Program-made: the position numbers and the translations under genes | The notes under the pieces: generated by a model | What the model saw: the letters and a program-made list of their open reading frames with translations, nothing else | Databases searched by the model: none | Told to the model about the DNA's origin: nothing | Origin: an uncultured Eremococcus sp. | GTDB lineage: Bacteria > Bacillota > Bacilli > Lactobacillales > Aerococcaceae | Reading direction: 5' to 3' | DNA length: 7,127 bases | Assembly: GCA_943914835.1 (NCBI GenBank) | Contig: CALUDO010000034.1 | Location: forward strand, 1 to 7,127 | In this document: positions 1-5,308 of the stretch, piece after piece | Layout: every line of letters starts with the position of its first letter | How positions within the stretch are numbered: position 1 is the first letter of the stretch

Positions 1-351
1 ATCTAGAAACTTGTTTAGGGCGATGAACATTTCTTCACTTGTCACGTGCTCTAGTAAGTCTGATTGGTCATGCACTATATCACCTTTAAGACCTAGGACA
101 TCCACTATGAAGCACTCCCATATCCTATGTTTGGATAAAATTGCTTTCGCCTCCTTGTCGCCTAAGCCGGATAAGTATATTTTGTTTTTTTCCTGGATTA
201 CCAACCCATCTTCTATTAGTTTTTTAATCATTTCACTAACAGATGGCCTACTTATCGAGAAATAATCTGATATATTTTTATTATTTGTATAGCCCTTATC
301 TTTTGAAAGTCTATATATAGCCTGGATATAGTCTTGTCTTATTGAGTTCAT
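1..351 (-). CDS. troR: DtxR/MntR-family metal-dependent repressor (TroR-like), 3' end cut by window
   Basis: A metalloregulator that would bind DNA when loaded with metal and shut down the uptake operon it belongs to. The 117 visible residues (start MNSIRQDYIQAIYRLSKDKG) cover the N-terminal winged helix (about 1-64) and most of the metal-binding and dimerisation domain, including the family signature SKHRIWECF at 73-81 and LLEHVTSEE at 99-107. Aligned by eye to DtxR and MntR, the likely metal ligands are Asp7, His75, Glu79, His94, Asp98, Glu101 and His102. Asp7 corresponds to MntR Asp8, and Asp98 stands where DtxR has Cys102. The ATG overlaps the stop of the preceding permease gene as ATGA, which suggests coupled translation as the last visible cistron. 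The gene runs off the left edge, so a C-terminal SH3-like or FeoA domain cannot be judged. Family assignment is firm. The effector metal (Mn or Zn more likely than Fe) is inference. Confidence 0.93.
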   Translation of the reverse strand, partial: MNSIRQDYIQAIYRLSKDKGYTNNKNISDYFSISRPSVSEMIKKLIEDGLVIQEKNKIYLSGLGDKEAKAILSKHRIWECFIVDVLGLKGDIVHDQSDLLEHVTSEEMFIALNKFLD

Positions 352-1493
352 CTTATACCCCACAGTCCGTAATCTTTTAGCAAACTTATATATATGATTT
401 TACCCTTTTCAGTTAGTTTATAAACACCCTCATCTATCAGTATCTTGTTTTCTTCTATTAGAATATTGCTATATTTTTCTATATCTTCTTTTTTCCAGGA
501 TAAATGTTTGTATATTGTTCTTATACCCAGTTCTTCTTTTGAATTTTCCTCTTGCTGGTGGTTGCCAACATGCATCAAGAAAGCATCCTTCTTAAATTCC
601 ATATGCTTTCTCTTGCGCGTGATTATTTTCTTCAAAAATCCATTTTTGTTAAATAAAAATGTGATGAAAAAAGTAATCCCTGCTATGGTTGCTGACATAC
701 CAGACATGGAAAGGTTGTAATACATTGCCAAGACAAAACCCAAAATAGAATTTAATATTGAGTAAAGAACAGAATTGATTATCATCGTTCTCAAATTTTT
801 ACTTATTAGATAAGCGCTAGATGCAGGAGCTATCAGGAAGGATATTACCAAAATTGCACCGACTGCTTCAAAGGCAACTACTGTTGTGAAGGATGTTAAA
901 CTCATCAAACCATAAAATAAAAGTACTTCTGAAAAGCCAACAATTTTTGCAAATTCTGCATCAAATGTTGTAAGTTTTAATTCTTTATAGAAAATCCATA
1001 TAAAGGCTAAGTTTATAAGTCCCATTACCGACATCTGTAAGAGCGATTTCGGTATTTCCATGCCTAAGAAATTCACAGTATTTAGGGGAGCCATTATCAC
1101 TTCACCCAACAAAACAATATCCACATCGAGGTGAACATTTCTCGCATATTTAGTTATAAGAATTACTGCCAAGGCAAAAAACATCGGAAAAACAATACCA
1201 ACTGCATCATCATTTTTTACAAGCTTGGTATTAGAAAGCGATTCTATAGAAAACACCGTTATTATTCCAAAAATTGCAGCTCCAAATACCAAATAAACTG
1301 AAGTAATATCCTTTACTACAAAATACGCAAGGACGATTCCAAGTAAAATTGAGTGGCTAATTGCATCAGCTAGCATGGAAAGTCTTCTTAAAACAAGAAA
1401 AACACCTATGATACTACACGCTATAGCTGTAACCAAGAGAACAAAAAATGTTTGGTAATTGTCTATAAAGCAATATCTAAGAAAGTCCATCAT
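348..1493 (-). CDS. troD: Metal ABC transporter permease (ABC-3 family, TroD-like) with winged-helix-like C-terminal tail
   Basis: Second membrane subunit of the zinc/manganese importer. Residues about 12-282 form the ABC-3 permease domain with roughly eight hydrophobic segments. It has the conserved segment LSMLADAISHSILLGI (38-53, with Asp43 and His47) and the later VGAILVISFLIAPASSA (211-227). The tail from about 285 to 381 is hydrophilic, starts with a basic stretch (KKIITRKRKH), and ends in KLTEKGKIIYISLLKDYGLW, which resembles the winged-helix part of DtxR proteins. The length of 381 exceeds the usual 270-300 of plain ABC-3 permeases. Known long relatives are Treponema TroD and Bacillus MntC. 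The gene overlaps troC by 17 bases and troR by 4. A GAGG motif lies seven bases before the first ATG. Met2 is an alternative start. The partners are the ATPase, TroC and TroA. Which metal is carried cannot be read from this subunit. Confidence 0.93.
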   Translation of the reverse strand: MMDFLRYCFIDNYQTFFVLLVTAIACSIIGVFLVLRRLSMLADAISHSILLGIVLAYFVVKDITSVYLVFGAAIFGIITVFSIESLSNTKLVKNDDAVGIVFPMFFALAVILITKYARNVHLDVDIVLLGEVIMAPLNTVNFLGMEIPKSLLQMSVMGLINLAFIWIFYKELKLTTFDAEFAKIVGFSEVLLFYGLMSLTSFTTVVAFEAVGAILVISFLIAPASSAYLISKNLRTMIINSVLYSILNSILGFVLAMYYNLSMSGMSATIAGITFFITFLFNKNGFLKKIITRKRKHMEFKKDAFLMHVGNHQQEENSKEELGIRTIYKHLSWKKEDIEKYSNILIEENKILIDEGVYKLTEKGKIIYISLLKDYGLWGIR

Positions 1494-2355
1494 CTTTTTT
1501 CCTCACAATCTTTGTCCTCATACCTCTTGGGCCGATTAACATAGAAATTAGTGAAATACAGCTCATGATAAGTATGATTGTAGGTCCTGTACTCATCCCA
1601 TCGTAAACTGTGGATATATAGGTTCCAATAAATGCAGAAACGCCTCCACAAAGTCCTGCTATTATTAACATTTCATGGAATTTATCAGTCCACTGTAGGG
1701 CTGTTATTGCAGGCACTATAAGCATTGATGAAATTAAAATTGCGCCAACCAACTTAAGACCAGTTGTGATTAAAAACATGGTCGCAAGAAGAATTACTGT
1801 ATTCATCAAAGTAGGATTAATACCGATTGTTTTTGCATAAATATCATCAAATACATAAACTTTTATCTCCTTATAGAAAGCTAAAAAAAGTAAAAGTGAA
1901 AAAATAGATACAACGAATATTATTTTTACATCATTTTTCATGATGTATGATGCTTGGCCAAAAATATAGTTTTTTAGACCCGATTGAGAAACTCCTGCGT
2001 ATATGGGATTACCTTGAATAAATGATTTTAAAACCATACCAAGACCAAAAAAACTTGACAGCACAATAGCTAAAGTCGCATCAAGGTCTATTTTTGAATT
2101 ATTTGCGATTATATCTATCAATAAAAAAGATATAGCCCCAGCGATGGCTGCTCCTAACAAAAGAATAAGAGGAGATTTTTCCATTGATAACATAAAGGCA
2201 AGGACTATGCCTGGATAGGTAGAATGGCCTATGGCATCACCAATTAGCGATTTTCCTTTTAAAACATTTATAGACCCGATTATACCAGTTGCCATAGCAA
2301 GGATTACTGTACCTAGAGCAACAATTGTAAAAGAATAATTTCTAAAAATTTCCAT
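1477..2355 (-). CDS. troC: Metal ABC transporter permease (ABC-3 family, TroC-like)
   Basis: First membrane subunit of the metal importer, expected to pair with TroD to form the channel. The 292-residue length is typical of the family. It has about eight hydrophobic segments, the family segment KGKSLIGDAIGHSTYPGIVL (33-52, with Asp40 and His44, positions that line the metal path in this family), a second hallmark GLKLVGAILISSMLIVPAIT, and the C-terminal DGMSTGPTIIL. Only a short basic tail (RTKIVRKKDDGLS) follows, in contrast to the long tail of TroD. The ATG is preceded by AGGTGA, which lies inside the last codons of the ATPase gene. Only four bases separate the two genes, and the 3' end overlaps troD by 17 bases, so translation is probably coupled. 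Family assignment is secure. The C/D naming follows the order of the Treponema tro operon. Confidence 0.93.
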   Translation of the reverse strand: MEIFRNYSFTIVALGTVILAMATGIIGSINVLKGKSLIGDAIGHSTYPGIVLAFMLSMEKSPLILLLGAAIAGAISFLLIDIIANNSKIDLDATLAIVLSSFFGLGMVLKSFIQGNPIYAGVSQSGLKNYIFGQASYIMKNDVKIIFVVSIFSLLLFLAFYKEIKVYVFDDIYAKTIGINPTLMNTVILLATMFLITTGLKLVGAILISSMLIVPAITALQWTDKFHEMLIIAGLCGGVSAFIGTYISTVYDGMSTGPTIILIMSCISLISMLIGPRGMRTKIVRKKDDGLS

Positions 2356-2359
2356 AAGC

Positions 2360-3070
2360 TCACCTCACAAAGGCCTTATCTACATTTTCTTTTGTGAAAG
2401 CCTCGCTAACAGGTCCTTGGGCAATTACTTTTTTGTTCAAAATCACTATATGATCAAAATATTTTTCTATGGTGTTGAGATCATGGTGAACAACTATGGA
2501 AGTTTTTCCCATCATTTGAGAATCTTTCATAAAATCAAAGATAACTTTTTCTGTCACCTTATCAACACCAGCCAAGGGCTCGTCCATAAAATATATGTCA
2601 GCATCTTGAGCTATAGCTCTTGCTATAAAAACTCTTTGCCTCTGACCCCCAGAAAGCTCTGAAATTTGCCTATCTTCAAAATCTTGCATACCAATTTTTT
2701 CTAGGGCCTTTCTTGCAAGGTCATAATCAGCCTTAGTTGGCCTTTTGAGCCAACCAAGGTGGACATACCTGCCCATTAGGACAACGTCTAGGACTGTTGT
2801 TGGGAAATCCCAATTAACAGAGGCTGTTTGAGGAATATAGGCAATTCTTTTCTTAACCTCATCAAAGGACTTGCCCATAATTAATACAGATCCAGACAAT
2901 TTTTTCTGCAAATTTAGGATTCCCTTGATTAAGGTAGATTTTCCTGCTCCATTAGGACCAATTATAGCCGTTATCGAATTATTAATTATTTCAATATCAT
3001 TATCCCAAAGGACAGGTTTATCTGTATATGCAATTGTCATATCCTCTACTTTTATGATAATGTCTTCCAA
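2360..3070 (-). CDS. troB: Metal ABC transporter ATP-binding protein (TroB-like)
   Basis: Cytoplasmic ATPase that powers the metal importer. Numbered from an upstream GTG at 3079, all motifs are intact: Walker A GPNGAGKST (41-49), Q-loop Gln84 in YIPQ, signature LSGGQ (142-146), Walker B IYFMDE (162-167) and switch His199 in VVHHD. The segment NWDFPTTVLDVVLMGRY is typical of zinc/manganese importer ATPases. Start choice: GTG at 3079 directly follows the troA stop, but it lies inside the best ribosome binding site (AGGTGG). TTG at 3070 sits five bases downstream of that motif and gives a 236-residue protein, so I prefer TTG. The GTG form would add three residues. The 3' end is four bases from troC. 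Length and motifs are normal for the family and I see no defect. Confidence 0.94.
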   Translation of the reverse strand: MEDIIIKVEDMTIAYTDKPVLWDNDIEIINNSITAIIGPNGAGKSTLIKGILNLQKKLSGSVLIMGKSFDEVKKRIAYIPQTASVNWDFPTTVLDVVLMGRYVHLGWLKRPTKADYDLARKALEKIGMQDFEDRQISELSGGQRQRVFIARAIAQDADIYFMDEPLAGVDKVTEKVIFDFMKDSQMMGKTSIVVHHDLNTIEKYFDHIVILNKKVIAQGPVSEAFTKENVDKAFVR

Positions 3071-3079
3071 TATAACCAC

Positions 3080-4018
3080 CTACTTAAGATTTTCTACAAT
3101 TAGATCTACATTATGCTCATACATATCAATATATGAGTCGCCAGCTTGACCAACTGGAGCAAGAGAATCAGAGAAAAGCTCTTTACCTTCACCAGATACA
3201 ACTTCCACATCAAAGCCTTTAGCCTTAGCAGCTTCCTTTAGTTTTTCCATCCTCATTGGATCTGTAGTTGACTCAGCAAAAATTGCTTTAATCTTATTTT
3301 CTACTATAAAGTTAACAGTATCTTCTATATCTTTGTTTGCAACTTCACTATCAGTTGATACGCCTTGAGGAGCCTTAACTGGAATGTTGTAGGCCCTAGA
3401 AAAATAATTGAAAGCATCATGTGGAGTAATCAAGTACCTACTTGCTTCTGGAATCGAATTTATTTTTTTCTTATTTTCTTTATCAAGTTCATCAAGTTTT
3501 GCAAGATAAGATTCCAGATTTTCCTCTATAGTTTCTTTTTCTTCTGGAAGAAGTTTTTCTAAATCTTCTGCAGCATTTTCTGTAGCTTCCTTGTATAGAT
3601 TAATATCAAACCAGAAGTGTGGGTCTACAATAGTTTCTCCATCCTGTTCCATCTGTCCTATATCTTCTTTTTTGAAAGTCCTAGAAACAGCAGAGCCTTT
3701 CTTCTCTAAAACATCAATCATCTTACCCTCAAAATGAAGACCATGGTATAAAAGTAAATCAGACTTCTTAATCTTCTCTAAGTCTTCTGGCTTTGCAGTA
3801 TAAAGATGTGGATCTTCTCCAGCTGGGATAATGAGTTCTTTTTCGACCTTATCTCCCACTAAATTATCCACCATATCATACAAAAATGATGTTGTAACAG
3901 TTACAATCTTTTTTTCATCACCTTGCTTGTTAGCTTCAAAATGAGTTGTATCTGTATTTTTAAAACCACTAGCAATAATAAGCATTGCTAAAACCATTAA
4001 TAATTTTTTCAATTTCAT
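3080..4018 (-). CDS. troA: Zn/Mn-family metal-binding protein of ABC importer (cluster A-I, TroA-like)
   Basis: Extracytoplasmic receptor that captures Zn2+ or Mn2+ and delivers it to the TroBCD importer. The four ligands of the TroA fold are visible: His71 (GEDPHLY), His134 (DPHFWFD), His200 (TPHDAFNYF) and Asp284 (LFSDSLA). His at the third position matches TroA. Manganese receptors such as PsaA have Glu there. Glu249 (FAESTTDP) is also conserved. The charged helix at 142-188, rich in Glu and Lys, is the usual backbone helix. The N-terminus is a signal-type sequence (KLKK then a hydrophobic core), but where a lipobox Cys is expected the sequence reads IIASGFK, with Phe19. The protein therefore should not be lipidated; it may be released or held by an uncleaved signal. 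AGGAGG lies eight bases before ATG. It is the first gene of the operon and the 312-residue length is normal. Confidence 0.94.
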   Translation of the reverse strand: MKLKKLLMVLAMLIIASGFKNTDTTHFEANKQGDEKKIVTVTTSFLYDMVDNLVGDKVEKELIIPAGEDPHLYTAKPEDLEKIKKSDLLLYHGLHFEGKMIDVLEKKGSAVSRTFKKEDIGQMEQDGETIVDPHFWFDINLYKEATENAAEDLEKLLPEEKETIEENLESYLAKLDELDKENKKKINSIPEASRYLITPHDAFNYFSRAYNIPVKAPQGVSTDSEVANKDIEDTVNFIVENKIKAIFAESTTDPMRMEKLKEAAKAKGFDVEVVSGEGKELFSDSLAPVGQAGDSYIDMYEHNVDLIVENLK

Positions 4019-4044
4019 ATTTCTTTCCTCCTATAAATTAAAAT

Positions 4045-4062
4045 AGTTAGGTATGCCTAACT
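4045..4062 (-). promoter_or_regulatory. DtxR-family operator over the tro transcription start
   Basis: An 18-base near-perfect palindrome, AGTTAGGCATACCTAACT on the minus strand, with seven-base arms around a four-base centre. The core TTAGGnnnnCCTAA resembles the DtxR/IdeR/SirR class of operators (family knowledge). It begins 7-8 bases downstream of the -10 box, so it covers about +1 to +19 of the tro transcript. A bound repressor there would block initiation. The operon encodes a DtxR-family protein as its last visible gene, so negative autoregulation by metal is the simplest reading. Confidence 0.8.
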
Positions 4063-4069
4063 GTTTTTT

Positions 4070-4097
4070 ATTGTAGCACCTATTTTACTTTTGTCAA
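4070..4097 (-). promoter_or_regulatory. Sigma-A type promoter of the tro operon
   Basis: On the minus strand TTGACA (4092-4097) and TACAAT (4070-4075) are separated by 16 bases. The -35 is a perfect match and the -10 differs from TATAAT at one base. Expected initiation is near 4063, giving a leader of about 45 bases before the troA ATG. No other promoter of this quality appears inside the operon, which fits one polycistronic transcript from troA to troR. Confidence 0.8.
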
Positions 4098-4106
4098 TCA
4101 TTTTCT

Positions 4107-4121
4107 TGATAATAATTATCA
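4107..4121. promoter_or_regulatory. Perfect Fur-type 7-1-7 palindrome upstream of tro promoter
   Basis: TGATAATAATTATCA is a perfect inverted repeat of seven bases around one central base. It matches the 7-1-7 Fur box described for Bacillus (TGATAATnATTATCA) at every defined position, and differs from the PerR and Zur versions at the positions that distinguish them. It lies nine bases upstream of the tro -35 box. No rightward gene starts here, so tro is the only visible target. A further weak palindrome ATTATTGATAAT lies at 4131-4142. Binding by an actual Fur protein is inference, since no fur gene is in the window. Confidence 0.6.
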
Positions 4122-4182
4122 TCTGGATGGATTATTGATAATTAACCCTAATTTTTTTGTTTTACCATCATAAGCGAGAATT

Positions 4183-4211
4183 AAAAAAAGCACCTCACTT
4201 GTGGTGCTTTT
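4183..4211 (-). terminator. Hairpin terminator, better oriented for leftward transcription
   Basis: The stem AAAAGCACC pairs with GGTGCTTTT around an eight-base loop. On the minus strand it is followed by a run of seven T residues, on the plus strand by only four. It would stop leftward transcripts coming from the degenerate region before they reach the tro promoter, insulating tro. It lies 26 bases after the last stop (4237) of the decayed minus-strand reading, which suggests a gene once ended here. Confidence 0.65.
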
Positions 4212-4236
4212 CTCATAAACCTTGATTAATCATAAT

Positions 4237-4755
4237 CTAAAAGATAATGCTCACTATGCCAAAATAAAGGCAGTAACACTCCTGGTATAAGATTCTTAAC
4301 AAATCTACAGAACTTTCGTTTTTGTAATCGTCTTATTTATTATTTGCAAAACAATTGTAGTCACCGTCCTTATGGAAGGGAGTTTTTCTTACCAAATACA
4401 GCGCTTTGGTCTATATGATAAAACACTTTATCAGAATATGGATAGATGAAACTATGACATTTATAATTATATTTCAGCTTGTTTTAAGAATATCTCATCT
4501 TTCATTTTTTTGCTAAGTTGATATCTTGGTTTTTAATCGTGCCTTAATATCAGTTATAAATTCTTCGATGTTTTTTGGTTCTTTTGAAAGATACTTCTTA
4601 AAAAATGAACCTGATGTCTTTGCCATATTACATTTATATATATCCTTTCGCTACAAAATAACTACTTCCTAAATATGATCAGGATCTCCGTTTGATTTTA
4701 CTAACTATGAAATAAAATAACTATCGAGTGCACCTACCCACACCCACTCTTTCAC
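4237..4755 (-). pseudogene. Decayed minus-strand coding remnant of unrecognised function
   Basis: I do not recognise the protein. Protein-like readings follow one another on the minus strand, interrupted by stops and frame changes. The segment 4627-4755 reads VKEWVWVGALDSYFIS, then LVKSNGDPDHI and EVVIL, in one frame with three in-frame stops, and continues in that frame into an open 37-residue piece (4513-4626, start MAKTSGSFFKKYLSKEPKNI). A one-base shift continues as RYQLSKKMKDEIFLKQAEI, followed in other frames by YPYSDKVFYHIDQSAVFGKK and TPFHKDGDYNCFANNK, ending ILYQECYCLYFGIVSIIF at 4237. A terminator on the same strand lies just beyond. The region is AT-rich, where open frames occur by chance, so the joins are speculative. 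Alternatively only the 37-residue piece ever mattered. It may belong to the same lost mobile element as the recombinase fragment. Confidence 0.3.
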
Positions 4756-4788
4756 TAAATATCCCAATTCTTACTAATCAGTATCTCA

Positions 4789-4905
4789 CTAAGGAAAAGT
4801 AGGTTCCCGGACACTTTCACAGCGTTCAGGAACCTTATTTTTATCATCTACTTTATTATTTTTCCTTCTGCAGAATACGCCACATGAATAACCATAATCA
4901 AGCAC
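4789..4905 (-). CDS. Possible very small Cys-containing ORF (38 aa), unrecognised, with overlapping 15-codon ORF
   Basis: I do not recognise this product. From GTG at 4905 the frame encodes 38 residues: VLDYGYSCGVFCRRKN, a charged middle, then VPERCESVREPTFP and stop. It has three Cys and no hydrophobic segment. In another frame, ATG at 4895 opens a 15-codon ORF (MVIHVAYSAEGKIIK, 4848-4895). AGAGGTG lies seven bases before that ATG, the better-placed start, whereas GTG 4905 is part of the motif itself. A short peptide followed by a hairpin (4801-4835) recalls attenuator leaders, but no intact regulated gene follows. The surrounding sequence is degenerate, so both may be debris. The 38-residue frame overlaps the 4801-4835 hairpin. 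Confidence 0.2.
   Translation of the reverse strand: MLDYGYSCGVFCRRKNNKVDDKNKVPERCESVREPTFP
4801..4843 (+). terminator. Imperfect 35-base hairpin with T-rich tail
   Basis: The plus strand can fold AGGTTCC...GGAACCT into a stem of about 15 pairs with two mismatches and one G-T pair around a five-base loop, followed by TATTTTTAT. This fits a rightward terminator, although no rightward gene is seen ending here. On the minus strand the same hairpin is followed by ACTTTTCC, a weaker signal that could act as an attenuator behind the small ORFs. Confidence 0.45.
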
Positions 4906-4943
4906 CTCTATTTAATTCAATTTTCACGAATTTAACGGAGGTG
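4903..4943 (-). promoter_or_regulatory. Inverted repeat able to mask a ribosome binding site
   Basis: On the minus strand CACCTC at the 5' side pairs with GAGGTG at the 3' side, and between them an eight-base inner stem (TTAAATTC with GAATTAAA, one mismatch) surrounds a nine-base loop. The 3' arm is exactly the AGAGGTG motif that would serve ATG 4895. Folding of the transcript would therefore hide the ribosome binding site, as in translational attenuators. No function is demonstrated, and the downstream ORFs are tiny. Confidence 0.35.
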
Positions 4944-4957
4944 TATTTATCATTGTC

Positions 4958-5192
4958 TCACAATTGAGGGCCAATATATCTTCCCCATTTTGAGTTTTTT
5001 CTAATATAGTTTGTGTAGCGACCTATTTGGGTATCATTAGAAGGTGTTTGTTACGGTCTGTTGATACTCTTGCATCGGCAGCTACTCTTACTTTCTCCAA
5101 TTCTGATTCTTTGAAGGCAATTCCTTTTTACCTCTTCACTGGTATAACTCGAACGTGATTATTTCATCAAATGAGGTAAGAATCGTTGGCAT
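4958..5192 (-). pseudogene. Serine site-specific recombinase, N-terminal fragment broken over three frames
   Basis: This is a remnant of a serine recombinase of the kind that moves integrative elements. The diagnostic part is VRVAADARVSTDR (5053-5091), matching the family N-terminus (RVAAYxRVSTD) with the catalytic Ser codon at 5062-5064. The same frame upstream reads HVRVIPVKR, a TAA at 5128, then GIAFKESELEK, as in the usual lead-in to this domain. After a shift near 5060, another frame gives QTPSNDTQIGRYTNYIRKNSKW, the helix that normally follows (compare YTxYIxxNPEW), and it ends at TGA 4958. A good start lies upstream in the third frame: AAAGGAGG seven bases before ATG 5192 (MPTILTSFDE). 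There are thus at least two frameshifts and one internal stop. Only about 75 residues of an expected several hundred remain, without the large recombinase and zinc-ribbon domains. It is not functional. Confidence 0.72.
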
Positions 5193-5234
5193 TCGTATCC
5201 CTCCTTTATATTTTAGGCACCGCTTTATTGTACT

Positions 5235-5274
5235 TAAAAATAAGAAAACCCTCAAAGCAATCGCTTTGAGGGTT
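5235..5274 (-). terminator. Strong intrinsic terminator of the LPXTG protein gene
   Basis: A perfect 12-base-pair stem (AACCCTCAAAGC / GCTTTGAGGGTT) with a four-base loop, followed on the minus strand by TTTCTTATTTTT. It lies 35 bases after the stop codon of the surface-protein gene, which reads toward it. The T-run is on the minus-strand side only. Confidence 0.88.
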
Positions 5275-5308
5275 CAATCTGAAACAACTTTCAACTAAAA
5301 ATTAGATT

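Noticed and set aside
11..265. Plus-strand ORFs opposite the tro genes (for example 11-265, 445-720, 2417-2662, 2871-3149)
   Set aside because: They lie entirely within strongly supported minus-strand genes with intact family motifs, and show no domain or ribosome binding site of their own.
4019..4069. Manganese riboswitch or other long structured leader before troA
   Set aside because: The transcript leader is only about 45 bases and is occupied by the operator palindrome and the ribosome binding site. There is no room for a known metal riboswitch.
4372..4449. 25-codon plus-strand ORF starting MEGSFSYQIQRFGLYDKT
   Set aside because: There is no ribosome binding site or promoter, it opposes a minus-strand protein-like reading of the same DNA, and short open frames are frequent in this AT-rich region.
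5136..5192. 18-residue peptide MPTILTSFDEIITFELYQ as an independent small gene
   Set aside because: It has an excellent ribosome binding site, but it leads straight into the recombinase N-terminus after a frame change, so it is better read as the original start of that broken gene.
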